From Bacillota bacterium (lineage in GTDB: Bacteria > Bacillota > Clostridia > Monoglobales > Firm-18), in contig JALOAJ010000004.1 of the NCBI GenBank assembly GCA_023228885.1, positions 1-64,000 of the forward strand: a DNA stretch of 64,000 bases, given 5' to 3'. Position 1 is the first letter of the stretch, and each line of letters opens with the position of its first letter. Below, one piece after another: positions 25,905 to 33,656 of the stretch. The notes below the pieces were generated by a model. It made no database searches. It was not told the origin of the DNA and saw only the letters and a program-made list of their open reading frames with translations. The position numbers and the translations under genes are program-made.

Positions 25905-25991
25905 TGGTACCGGTGGTCGGACTTGAACCGACATGGGGTTGCCCCCGACGGATTTTGAATCCGTTGCGTCTGCCAATTTCACCACACCGGC
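25905..25991 (-). tRNA. tRNA-Leu(CAA)
   Basis: An 87-nt class II tRNA ending in an encoded CCA. The acceptor stem GCCGGTG pairs with CACCGGT with a terminal G-T. The anticodon stem ACGGA/TCCGT encloses the loop TTCAAAA, giving anticodon CAA (reads UUG). A short variable arm (CGGGGGCAACCCC region) and the T-arm GTCGG-TTCAAGT-CCGAC follow. Transcribed from its own promoter at 26010-26038. Confidence 0.97.
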
Positions 25992-26009
25992 AAAAAAGTG
26001 TACTAATTG

Positions 26010-26038
26010 ATTATAATACATTAATCAAAAAAAAGCAA
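26010..26038 (-). promoter_or_regulatory. Promoter of tRNA-Leu
   Basis: On the minus strand, TTGCTT (26033-26038), a 17-bp spacer and TATAAT (26010-26015), placing the start ~12 bp before the tRNA. Confidence 0.75.
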
Positions 26039-26140
26039 CACCTTTTTCTTGTTTTTTTCGCATACGAATTTAACTTTAAATAACGGCATGTTTTTTTGTG
26101 CAGCAGCATTGGCAACCGCCTTAGCGGTATTTCTTAGATG

Positions 26141-26611
26141 TCACGGGCGTTTCGTCAAAAGCGCTCGGGGATACCCCTCGGATTCAGACACCGTTTCTAT
26201 TTGAAAGCCCACCTTTTTATAAAAAGAAATAAGTTCGGGTATATTTATTGCGGTATGCAAGAATAGCTTTTGTATTCCCAAAGACTTTAATTCAATATCA
26301 ACCGCTTGCATTAGTTTTTTGCCAACACCTATGTTTCGATACTCTAAAAGTACGCCGAACCGACTTAAATATGCGGTTTTATTGTCGGAATTTATCTCGA
26401 TTCGCAGGCTGCCTATTACCTTTTTGTCAAGCAATGCGCAATAAACTTTTTTGTTTTTGATGTCTGCCGCAACATCTTCATATGTTTCGTTTAACGCCTC
26501 GACTGTCTTGATTTCTGCGGCGTGGACATACCATAAAAAAGCCTCTTTTATAACCTTTGCAATTTGTTTCGCATCTTCTGTGGTTGCAAGCCTTATTTGC
26601 ACTTCCTTCAT
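26141..26611 (-). CDS. GNAT-family N-acetyltransferase
   Basis: A 156-residue GNAT protein: [22 protein letters not shown] at the start, [34 protein letters not shown] (acetyl-CoA loop R-x2-G-x-G) and [22 protein letters not shown]. It overlaps the end of argF by ATGA, so it is co-translated with arginine genes. A role in acetyl transfer to glutamate or ornithine is conceivable from the context, but its sequence is that of a generic GNAT and the substrate is unknown. Confidence 0.85.
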   Translation of the reverse strand: MKEVQIRLATTEDAKQIAKVIKEAFLWYVHAAEIKTVEALNETYEDVAADIKNKKVYCALLDKKVIGSLRIEINSDNKTAYLSRFGVLLEYRNIGVGKKLMQAVDIELKSLGIQKLFLHTAINIPELISFYKKVGFQIETVSESEGYPRALLTKRP

Positions 26612-27537
26612 TTAGGTTCACCGCACATTAAGGTTGCCAAAACAGCTTTTTGAACATGCAAACGGTTTTCCGCTTGGTCAAATACTGCCGAAAAAGGCGA
26701 ATCTATAATATCAGCCGTCATTTCAAATCCTCTATACGCAGGGAGGCAGTGCAAGAATATGGCGTCAGGCTGTGCATATGAAAAAAGTTTTTTATTCACC
26801 TGATACGGCATAAAAGTTTTTATTCTTTCTTCTTTTTCGCTTTCTTGACCCATGCTTACCCATGTGTCGGTGTATATCGCATCTGCGCCGAATACAGCTT
26901 TTTGAGGGTCGTTTGTAACCTCAATTTTGCCGCCTGTTTCGGAAGCATCATGCTTTGCCTGCTCTATTATGCTTTCGTTGCACTCGTATCCTTTTGGATT
27001 TGCGACCGAAAAGACCATACCTGCTTTGGCGCATCCTTCGGCAAGGGAATGAGCAACATTGTTTCCATCCCCCACATACGCAAGCTTTTTGCCTTTTAGC
27101 GCGCCGATATGTTCATAAATTGTCAGCAAGTCGGCAAGCGCTTGGCAGGGGTGATGCTCGTCCGTCAAGCCGTTTATAACAGGTATGTTGCCGAAGACTG
27201 CCAAATCTTCAACATCGCTTTGCTTGTATGTGCGTATCATGATGCCGTCTAAGTAGCGTGACAGCACATTTGCCGTGTCATACACCGATTCCCCCCTGCC
27301 AAGCTGGATGTCTGACGCGCTTAAAAACATGGGATATCCGCCAAGCTGATACATCCCCGTTTCAAAAGACACCCGTGTTCTGGTTGATGATTTATTAAAT
27401 ATCATGCCTAATGTTTTCCCGGCAAGCAATGGGTGCGGCGTTTTTTCTTTGTTTTGCTTTTTTAATTTTTGCGAAAAGTCCAAAAGATATAAAAATTCGT
27501 CTGCCGTTAAATCTGAAATTTTAAGTAAATGTTTCAA
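26608..27537 (-). CDS. argF: Ornithine carbamoyltransferase
   Basis: Forms citrulline from ornithine and carbamoyl phosphate. At 309 residues it is the usual length. Carbamoyl-phosphate motifs STRTRVSFE and [12 protein letters not shown], plus the ornithine-site HCLPAYRG, are complete. TTG start at 27537; its Shine-Dalgarno GGAGGTGC lies within the end of argD, and the two genes abut, so they are coupled. Order is argD-argF-GNAT behind one promoter with an ARG box. Confidence 0.97.
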   Translation of the reverse strand: MKHLLKISDLTADEFLYLLDFSQKLKKQNKEKTPHPLLAGKTLGMIFNKSSTRTRVSFETGMYQLGGYPMFLSASDIQLGRGESVYDTANVLSRYLDGIMIRTYKQSDVEDLAVFGNIPVINGLTDEHHPCQALADLLTIYEHIGALKGKKLAYVGDGNNVAHSLAEGCAKAGMVFSVANPKGYECNESIIEQAKHDASETGGKIEVTNDPQKAVFGADAIYTDTWVSMGQESEKEERIKTFMPYQVNKKLFSYAQPDAIFLHCLPAYRGFEMTADIIDSPFSAVFDQAENRLHVQKAVLATLMCGEPK

Positions 27538-28710
27538 TTAAAGCACCTCCGCCAATGCGTTTATAAAGCCGTCAATATCCGATTTTGTTATGATTAGCGG
27601 CGGTAAAATTCTAAGCGTATTATCCACAGCGCCGCATAAATATTTTTTTTCAAACATTTTTTTCATAATTGGTGCGGCGGGCGAATAAAGCTCAACGCCA
27701 ATCATCAGCCCTTTTCCGCGAACCTCTTTAATTTTGTCGACGCAAACCGTTTTTAACCTATCAACAAAATAACAACCCATTTCAAAACTGTTTTCTACAA
27801 GCGATGCACATTCAATTTCTTCAATCACCGCAAGGGCGGCGGCGCAAGCAAGCGGATTTCCGCCAAAGGTGCTACCGTGGTCACCCGGTGCAAACACGCT
27901 GCAAAAATCCTTGGCGCATATTGCCCCAACAGGCATACCGCCCCCCAAAGCTTTTGCAAGGGTAAAAATATCCGGTGTAATGTCAAAATGCTGATATCCA
28001 AACATTTTGCCCGTCCTGCCCATTCCGGTTTGCACTTCGTCAAAAATCAAAAGGATTCCATTTTTGTCGCAAAGCTCCCGCACCGCCGACATATATTCAT
28101 CCGACAGCGGAAAAACCCCTTTTTCGCCTTGTATTACCTCAAGCATAACCGCACAGGTTTTTTCGTTTATTTGCTTGCCCAACTCATCTATGTCGTTTGG
28201 TGCAACATATTTAAATTTCGTCATCAGCGGCTTGTATGGGGTATGAAATTTTTGCTGACCGGTTGCCGCAAGGGTTGCCAAAGTGCGCCCATGAAACGAG
28301 CCGTTTAAAGTGATAACTTCATTTTTAAACCCCTCGCCCTTATTATAAAAATAAAGGCGTGCAAGCTTTATAGCAGCTTCATTAGCCTCGGCGCCGCTGT
28401 TTGAAAAAAACACCTTATCCGCACATGAAAGTTCAACCAGTTTTTGTGCAAGCAACGCCTGTTTTTCGATATAATACAGGTTCGAGGTGTGAATTAGCTT
28501 ATCTATTTGCGCGTGCATTGCATTTTTGATGGTTTTATTACAATGCCCCAACGCATTTACCGCTATTCCTCCCATAAAATCAGCATACCTAACGCCATCG
28601 TTTGTGAATAAATAAATGCCTTCTCCCCGCTCAAAAGACACCGGCATTCTTTTGCCAAATGTGTTCATATGGTATTTTTCGTCAAGAGCAATAACCTTTT
28701 CAAGATTCAT
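27538..28710 (-). CDS. argD: Acetylornithine aminotransferase
   Basis: PLP-dependent class III aminotransferase of 390 residues that makes N-acetylornithine. Motifs: FMGGIAVNALGHCN, FSNSGAEANEAAIKLAR, NGSFHGRTLATLAATGQ, LLIFDEVQTGMGRTGK and FTLAKALGGGMPVGA, with the Schiff-base Lys in TLAKA. The ATG at 28710 after AAGTGGTG is preferred: an in-frame upstream ATG at 28770 lies inside the promoter and ARG box, upstream of the predicted transcript start. Other arginine genes are not in the window. Confidence 0.95.
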   Translation of the reverse strand: MNLEKVIALDEKYHMNTFGKRMPVSFERGEGIYLFTNDGVRYADFMGGIAVNALGHCNKTIKNAMHAQIDKLIHTSNLYYIEKQALLAQKLVELSCADKVFFSNSGAEANEAAIKLARLYFYNKGEGFKNEVITLNGSFHGRTLATLAATGQQKFHTPYKPLMTKFKYVAPNDIDELGKQINEKTCAVMLEVIQGEKGVFPLSDEYMSAVRELCDKNGILLIFDEVQTGMGRTGKMFGYQHFDITPDIFTLAKALGGGMPVGAICAKDFCSVFAPGDHGSTFGGNPLACAAALAVIEEIECASLVENSFEMGCYFVDRLKTVCVDKIKEVRGKGLMIGVELYSPAAPIMKKMFEKKYLCGAVDNTLRILPPLIITKSDIDGFINALAEVL

Positions 28711-28741
28711 AAATACACCACTTTTCATTAAACTTAAAATC

Positions 28742-28770
28742 ATTATACACCCATTTGCATAAATATGCAA
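28742..28770 (-). promoter_or_regulatory. argDF promoter overlapped by an ARG box
   Basis: On the minus strand, -35 TTGCAT (28765-28770), 17 bp, and -10 TATAAT (28742-28747). A perfect palindrome TTGCATAAATATGCAA (28755-28770) covers the -35 box. Its TGCAT-N4-ATGCA spacing matches the ArgR/AhrC box (TGAAT-N4-ATTCA). Repression by arginine-bound ArgR is therefore likely. Confidence 0.75.
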
Positions 28771-28788
28771 TACTCATTTAATATTTAA

Positions 28789-28817
28789 TTGACACAAAGC
28801 ATATTTAATGTTAAAAT
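28789..28817 (+). promoter_or_regulatory. Promoter of the ECF transporter operon
   Basis: TTGACA (28789-28794), 17 bp, TAAAAT (28812-28817). It covers an in-frame ATG at 28808, which shows that translation begins instead at 28841. It lies back to back with the argD promoter. Confidence 0.75.
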
Positions 28818-28840
28818 CAATTGCAAAGGACGGTATTTTA

Positions 28841-29707
28841 ATGTTTGATTCATTTCACCCGGCATCGGTTTTTTTGTTTATAACTTTAGCCACAACTTCG
28901 GCTCTTTTATTCGCCCATCCGGCATTTTTAATTGTAACTTTGGTTGCGGCAATGTGTTGCGCTTTTTTGTGCAAAGGCTTTAGCGGGGTTAAGTTTGGGC
29001 TTGGCATTGCGTTGCCGGCTGTGTTGGTTTTCGCGGTTGTTAATCCGCTTATAAACCATAGGGGCAGCACAATTTTGTTTTACATAAAATATAACGCGGT
29101 CACCCTTGAGTCTATTATGGCAGGGCTATGTTCAGGCGTGCTGTTTGCGTCCGTTATGCTGTGGTTTGCGGGCTTTTCCAAAGAGCTTACATCGGAGCGG
29201 CTGCTGTTTTTGTTTGATAAAATCTCGCCCTCTGTTGCACTTGTGATTTCTATGTCTATACGGCTTGTGCCTCGGCTGAAAACTCAAATAATTGATATTT
29301 CCAACGCACAAAAGACAATAGGCAGGGACATTTCGTCGGGAAAACTTGTTCGGCGCAGTAAAAACGGGCTTAAAATATTATCTGCCCTCATTTCGTGGGC
29401 TCTCGAAAATTCAATAGAAACTGCCGACTCGATGAATGCGCGGGGATACGGAAAAAGGGGCAGAAGTTCTTTCCATCTCTTTAGCTTTAAAAAGAGGGAT
29501 TTTTCTTTTATTGCCGTTTTAATTTTATCTTTTGCCGCATTATTGGTTTTTTACGCGAAGGGGTTTGCTTATTTTGAATTTTTTCCAACCATACAAATGA
29601 CGGCTGTTTTAAATGTCTTGCCGGCGGTTATAATATATGCGTTTTTTTGTTTTGCACCACTAATTTTTAATGCGGCGGAGTTGATATATTGGAAACTTTC
29701 GAAATAA
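28841..29707 (+). CDS. ecfT: ECF transporter transmembrane (T) component
   Basis: A 288-residue membrane protein of the CbiQ/EcfT family. It has several hydrophobic segments near 10-60 and 95-120, a long cytoplasmic coupling region (SIRLVPRLKTQIIDISNAQKTIG), the Ala-Arg-Gly motif in DSMNARGYGKRGRSS that docks on the ATPase, and further membrane segments to the end. ATG at 28841 follows AAAGGACGG and lies downstream of the promoter. It overlaps the next gene by 19 bp and forms the unit T-AA-S. Confidence 0.9.
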   Translation: MFDSFHPASVFLFITLATTSALLFAHPAFLIVTLVAAMCCAFLCKGFSGVKFGLGIALPAVLVFAVVNPLINHRGSTILFYIKYNAVTLESIMAGLCSGVLFASVMLWFAGFSKELTSERLLFLFDKISPSVALVISMSIRLVPRLKTQIIDISNAQKTIGRDISSGKLVRRSKNGLKILSALISWALENSIETADSMNARGYGKRGRSSFHLFSFKKRDFSFIAVLILSFAALLVFYAKGFAYFEFFPTIQMTAVLNVLPAVIIYAFFCFAPLIFNAAELIYWKLSK

Positions 29708-31281
29708 ATAATTTTTCGTTTTCATACCCGATGTCTAAAAAACGGTCATTAAAAAATATAAATTTAAATATAAAGAATGGCGAATTTATTTTAATATGCG
29801 GTCAATCGGGGAGCGGCAAAACAACGCTGCTAAAAAATATGAAAAACGAGCTTGCGCCCCATGGTAAAAAAGAGGGCGAAATACTGTATAATAAGAAAAA
29901 GCTAAGCGACGCTAATTCGTTTGAAATTGGCTTTGTTATGCAAAACCCGGAAAATCAAATTGTGACGGACACGGTATGGCACGAACTTGCGTTCGGGCTT
30001 GAAAATATGGGGCTTTCGTCAAATATAATACGGCGGCGTGTTGCGGAAATATCAAGTTTTTTGGGAATAGCCGACTGGTTTAGGCTAAGCACAAACACCC
30101 TTTCGGGCGGGCAAAAACAAAAACTGTGCCTTGCTTCCGTTATGGTTATGCAGCCGAAAGTTTTAATTTTGGACGAGCCCCTTTCGCAGCTTGACCCTAT
30201 TGCGGCAACGGAATTTATCGAAACGCTCAAAAAAATTAACAATGAATTGGGAATGACGATAATAATCAGCGAACATCGGTTGGAAGACCTATTTGCCGTT
30301 GCCGATAAAGTGGTTGTGATGGACAACGGCAGCATTATTTTAAATGAACGCCCGCGTGATGTATCCCTTTGCCATCCCATTGCGGCGGGGTTTCCTGCGG
30401 CGATGAGAATATACACCGAACTGGGCTTTTTAGGGCAAAGTCCCATAACCGTTAAAGAAGGCAGGCGTTTTATTGACGCTAATTTTGATACGCTTCCAAA
30501 CATAGAAAAAGAAACAAAGGTTTTTAATGACATTTCGGTAAAAATGAAAAATGTGTGGTTTAAATACGGCAGGGAGTTGCCGGATGTGCTAAAAGGAGTT
30601 AACCTTACCGCCCATCATGGAGAAATTTTGTGCATTGTAGGCGCAAACGCAACGGGAAAATCCACCGCATTGTCGGTTTTGTCGGGGGTTTACAAGCCGC
30701 ACAAAGGGCAGATTGAATTGTTGGGCAAAAGACTGAGGCTTTACAACCCGAACGAACTTTACGGCGGGGTGATATCGCTGTTGCCCCAATCACCCCAAAC
30801 ACTTTTTGTGCATGATTCCGTTGAGGCGGAGTTATATGAAATGTCAAATGACATTTCCCAAGCTGTTTCGCTTTTGGAAATAGAGCCGCTGCTTAAATCA
30901 AACCCTTTTGATATAAGCTGCGGGGAGCAGCAAAAGGTTGCTTTTGCAAAAATTCTTTTAAAAAACCCGCAAATAATTTTGCTTGACGAGCCGACCAAAG
31001 GGCTTGACTCTGTTTTTAAAGCACAGCTTGCCAAGATATTAAACACCCTATCTAATCAGGGCAAAACTATAATTATTGCAACGCATGATTTGGAATTTGC
31101 CGCAAGCTATGCGCATCGTTGCGCTATGTTTTTTGATGGTGTTGTTATTTCACATGACAGGACAAGCCTTTTTCTTAGCGAAAACAATTATTATACTACC
31201 GCCGCAAACAGAATTGTAAGGCATAAAAACCCTTATGCAATAACCGTGGAGGATGTGATTTCCCTTTGCAAAAAAAGCTGA
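29689..31281 (+). CDS. ECF transporter ATPase, two ABC domains fused
   Basis: A 530-residue protein with two complete ABC domains (EcfA1 and EcfA2 in one chain). Domain 1: Walker A GQSGSGKTT (K44), Q-loop VMQNPENQIV, signature LSGGQKQ, Walker B VLILDEP, switch SEHR. Domain 2: Walker A GANATGKST, Q-loop LLPQSPQTLF, signature ISCGEQQ (a variant of LSGGQ), Walker B IILLDEP, switch ATHD. Separate EcfA1 and EcfA2 genes are more usual in Firmicutes. TTG start at 29689 after GGCGGAG. Confidence 0.92.
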   Translation: METFEINNFSFSYPMSKKRSLKNINLNIKNGEFILICGQSGSGKTTLLKNMKNELAPHGKKEGEILYNKKKLSDANSFEIGFVMQNPENQIVTDTVWHELAFGLENMGLSSNIIRRRVAEISSFLGIADWFRLSTNTLSGGQKQKLCLASVMVMQPKVLILDEPLSQLDPIAATEFIETLKKINNELGMTIIISEHRLEDLFAVADKVVVMDNGSIILNERPRDVSLCHPIAAGFPAAMRIYTELGFLGQSPITVKEGRRFIDANFDTLPNIEKETKVFNDISVKMKNVWFKYGRELPDVLKGVNLTAHHGEILCIVGANATGKSTALSVLSGVYKPHKGQIELLGKRLRLYNPNELYGGVISLLPQSPQTLFVHDSVEAELYEMSNDISQAVSLLEIEPLLKSNPFDISCGEQQKVAFAKILLKNPQIILLDEPTKGLDSVFKAQLAKILNTLSNQGKTIIIATHDLEFAASYAHRCAMFFDGVVISHDRTSLFLSENNYYTTAANRIVRHKNPYAITVEDVISLCKKS

Positions 31282-31946
31282 TTTTTGCACTTATTTTAAT
31301 TTTTATACCGATTTTGCTTGTTTTTGGTGTGCTTTATAAAATAAACTTTGGCATAGTAAGCACAGTTGTAATAATGCTTTCAATGCTGCCCTTTTTTATG
31401 CAGTTTGAAAACAAAAAACCAAAAGCGCGCGATATAGTGCCGATTGCGGTTATGGCGGCGGTTGCGGTTGCAAGCCGTCTTGCATTTGCGTTTATACCGC
31501 AATTTAAGCCCATTATAGCGGTGGTTATCGTCACTGCGGTAGTTTTCGGCGCGGAATCGGGTTTTTTATGCGGCACCGTTTCAATGCTTGTTTCAAATTT
31601 CTTTTTCGGGCATGGTCCATACACGCCTTGGCAGATGTTTTTTTGCGGCATTATAGGTTTTATGGCAGGTTTTTTGGCAAGCAAAGGGCTTTTAAAAAAC
31701 CGTATTTTGCTTAGCCTTTTTGGCTTTGCCGCTGGTTTTGTATTTGGCGCGGCAGTGGATATTTTCACGGTAATTGCATACACCCCTCAAATAAGTGTTG
31801 CAACCGTTTTGGGTATATATATTGCCGGCTTTTGGTTTAATGTGGTGTTGGCTGCAGCAACAGCGTTTTTCTTGTATGTTGCAGGCATTCCGATAATAAA
31901 AAAACTAAAAAGAGTGCAACTAAAATACGGAATAAACGAAAAATAA
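31266..31946 (+). CDS. ECF transporter substrate-binding (S) component
   Basis: A 226-residue hydrophobic protein with about six membrane segments. The stretch IVPIAVMAAVAVASRLAF contains the small-residue helix that pairs with EcfT, and FFFGHGPYTPWQMFFCGIIGFMAGFLASKG is a conserved loop of one S-component family. It overlaps the ATPase gene by 16 bp (TTG start at 31266), making this a dedicated transporter. The vitamin or other substrate cannot be read here; no riboswitch precedes the operon to hint at it. Confidence 0.82.
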   Translation: MQKKLIFALILIFIPILLVFGVLYKINFGIVSTVVIMLSMLPFFMQFENKKPKARDIVPIAVMAAVAVASRLAFAFIPQFKPIIAVVIVTAVVFGAESGFLCGTVSMLVSNFFFGHGPYTPWQMFFCGIIGFMAGFLASKGLLKNRILLSLFGFAAGFVFGAAVDIFTVIAYTPQISVATVLGIYIAGFWFNVVLAAATAFFLYVAGIPIIKKLKRVQLKYGINEK

Positions 31947-31980
31947 AGCTGTTGGAAATTAAACCCCAACAGCTTTATTC
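31942..31980. terminator. Bidirectional terminator
   Basis: A perfect 14-bp stem AATAAAGCTGTTGG (31942-31955) with CCAACAGCTTTATT (31966-31979), rich in T at both ends, sits between the convergent S-component and HPr-like genes. Confidence 0.85.
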
Positions 31981-32010
31981 AAGTGTGTAAGCTTGTAAGA
32001 CAAGGTATTG

Positions 32011-32241
32011 TTAGCTAACCTTAAATTTCATCAACTCGTCGTATAAATCCTGAGCATCATCGCTATGTATTGTCAACACAATCGGTTTTGACAGGTCAAG
32101 GGAGAAAATCCCCATAATTGATTTTGCATCAACAACATATCTGCCTGATGTTAAATCAACATCATGCTCATATTTGCCTACAATATTGACGAAGTTTTTA
32201 ACATCATTTATGGAATTTAGCATAATGTTAAAAGATTTCAT
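32011..32241 (-). CDS. HPr-like protein lacking the phosphorylatable histidine
   Basis: A 76-residue HPr/Crh-fold protein. Residues 31-50 (TSGRYVVDAKSIMGIFSLDL) are the HPr helix region with the regulatory-serine context KSIMG (S41, equivalent to HPr Ser46). The active-site segment that should read GLHARPA is INDVKNF here (11-17), so His15 is absent and it cannot carry phosphate for sugar transport. That is the pattern of Crh, a regulator of carbon catabolite repression through CcpA. ATG at 32241 after GGGGG at good spacing; no PTS gene is adjacent. Confidence 0.82.
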   Translation of the reverse strand: MKSFNIMLNSINDVKNFVNIVGKYEHDVDLTSGRYVVDAKSIMGIFSLDLSKPIVLTIHSDDAQDLYDELMKFKVS

Positions 32242-32318
32242 TGTAAAACCCCCTAAATTAATTATAGTCTTTACCACTTATATAGTATCCGATTTTTACG
32301 CCGATGTCAATTTTTATA

Positions 32319-32347
32319 TTGCGGTTTTTTAAAAAATTTGCTATAAT
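32319..32347 (+). promoter_or_regulatory. Promoter of mtaB
   Basis: TTGCGG (32319-32324), 17 bp, TATAAT (32342-32347), leaving a leader of about 27 nt. Confidence 0.6.
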
Positions 32348-32380
32348 CGTTGTTAGTAACAAAAACGGAGTGCATTTTTT

Positions 32381-33655
32381 ATGAAAACTGTTAAGTTCTA
32401 TACATTAGGCTGTAAAGTCAATTTATACGAGACGGAGGCAATTAAAAACCTGTTCAAAAATGAAGGTTTTTTGCCGACTGATTCAGAGGTGGCGGATATC
32501 TATGTTATAAACACCTGCACAGTAACGGCAGCGGGTGATAAAAAATCGCGCCAAATAATTCATCGTGCAAAAAGAAATAACCCTGACGGTATTGTTGCCG
32601 TTATTGGCTGTTATGCCCAAGTTTCGGCAGATGAAATACAAAAGATATCGGATGTTGATATAATAGTCGGCACGGCGGAAAAATCAAAGGTTGTGGATTT
32701 CGTAAAACAATTTTGCGGAGAAAAAATCAACGCTTTGCATGAGTTGGATGATGTCCGATTTGAGGAGATGTCGTCAGGAATGCAACAGCGCACCCGTGCA
32801 ATGCTTAAAATTCAAGATGGGTGCGAAAATTTTTGCAGCTATTGCATAATTCCGTATGCAAGAGGTCGGCTGCGCTCAAGAAGCATAAAATCATCCGTTC
32901 TTGAAGCCGAATCACTTGCGGCAAAAGGCTTTACTGAGGTTGTGCTGGTTGGAATTCATCTCTCGTCATACGGCAAAAGAAATAATTTGTCGCTTATTGA
33001 TGTGATAAAGGAAATATGCAATGTAGAAGGCATTATAAGGGTGCGCATCGGCTCGCTTGAGCCAAAAATAATAACTAAGTCTTTTGTGCGTGAGCTTTCC
33101 GCTTTGAAAAAGGTGTGCCCGTCATTTCACATTTCGATGCAAAGCGGCTGTGACGAAACGCTAAAACGAATGAACAGAAAATATACCGTCGCGGAATATT
33201 TAAACGCGCTTGCGCTTTTGCGCGAATATTTCCCCAACTGTGCAGTTTCAACCGATGTTATGGTTGGGTTCCCGGGCGAGAGCGATATTGAGTTTGAAAA
33301 AACAATTGAAACAATAAACAAGGCGCAATTTTCACAAATGCATGTATTTGCATATTCAAGGCGTAAGGGAACGCCGGCGGATACAATGAAAAATCAAATA
33401 GACGATGCAACAAAAGCAAAGCGCTCAAAAGAACTTATCGCCCTTGGTGAAAGTTTAAGAAAAAATTACCTTGAAAAATTCATCGGTAAAAGGCTTACCG
33501 TTTTATTTGAAACAACAACGCAAGGTTTTACCGATAATTATATTCGTGTGGTCACAAAGGAAAAGGCTCCTATCGGCAGCTACCAAGATGTTATTATAGA
33601 AACATGCAATAACAACACCTGCATCGGTAAAATAGCAGAAGAAAAAAACCGGTAA
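32381..33655 (+). CDS. mtaB: tRNA t6A37 methylthiotransferase MtaB
   Basis: Radical-SAM enzyme converting t6A to ms2t6A at position 37 of ANN-decoding tRNAs. At 424 residues it is typical. The N-terminal domain MKTVKFYTLGCKVNLYETEAI supplies the first Cys of the auxiliary cluster, with later Cys in NTCTVT and VIGCYAQ. The radical-SAM motif is CENFCSYCIIPYARGRLRS (C-x3-C-x2-C), and a C-terminal TRAM region follows. ATG is preceded by ACGGAGTG. Monocistronic by appearance; the next gene is convergent and begins one base away. Confidence 0.95.
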   Translation: MKTVKFYTLGCKVNLYETEAIKNLFKNEGFLPTDSEVADIYVINTCTVTAAGDKKSRQIIHRAKRNNPDGIVAVIGCYAQVSADEIQKISDVDIIVGTAEKSKVVDFVKQFCGEKINALHELDDVRFEEMSSGMQQRTRAMLKIQDGCENFCSYCIIPYARGRLRSRSIKSSVLEAESLAAKGFTEVVLVGIHLSSYGKRNNLSLIDVIKEICNVEGIIRVRIGSLEPKIITKSFVRELSALKKVCPSFHISMQSGCDETLKRMNRKYTVAEYLNALALLREYFPNCAVSTDVMVGFPGESDIEFEKTIETINKAQFSQMHVFAYSRRKGTPADTMKNQIDDATKAKRSKELIALGESLRKNYLEKFIGKRLTVLFETTTQGFTDNYIRVVTKEKAPIGSYQDVIIETCNNNTCIGKIAEEKNR

Positions 33656-33656
33656 A

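Noticed and set aside
25725..26021. 98-codon minus-strand frame over tRNA-Leu
   Set aside because: It is a frame through the tRNA gene and its terminator.
28711..28770. Upstream in-frame start for argD
   Set aside because: It lies within the promoter and ARG box, before the predicted transcript start.
28808..28840. Upstream in-frame start for ecfT
   Set aside because: The ATG overlaps the promoter -10 and lies before the transcript start; the ATG at 28841 has a ribosome site.
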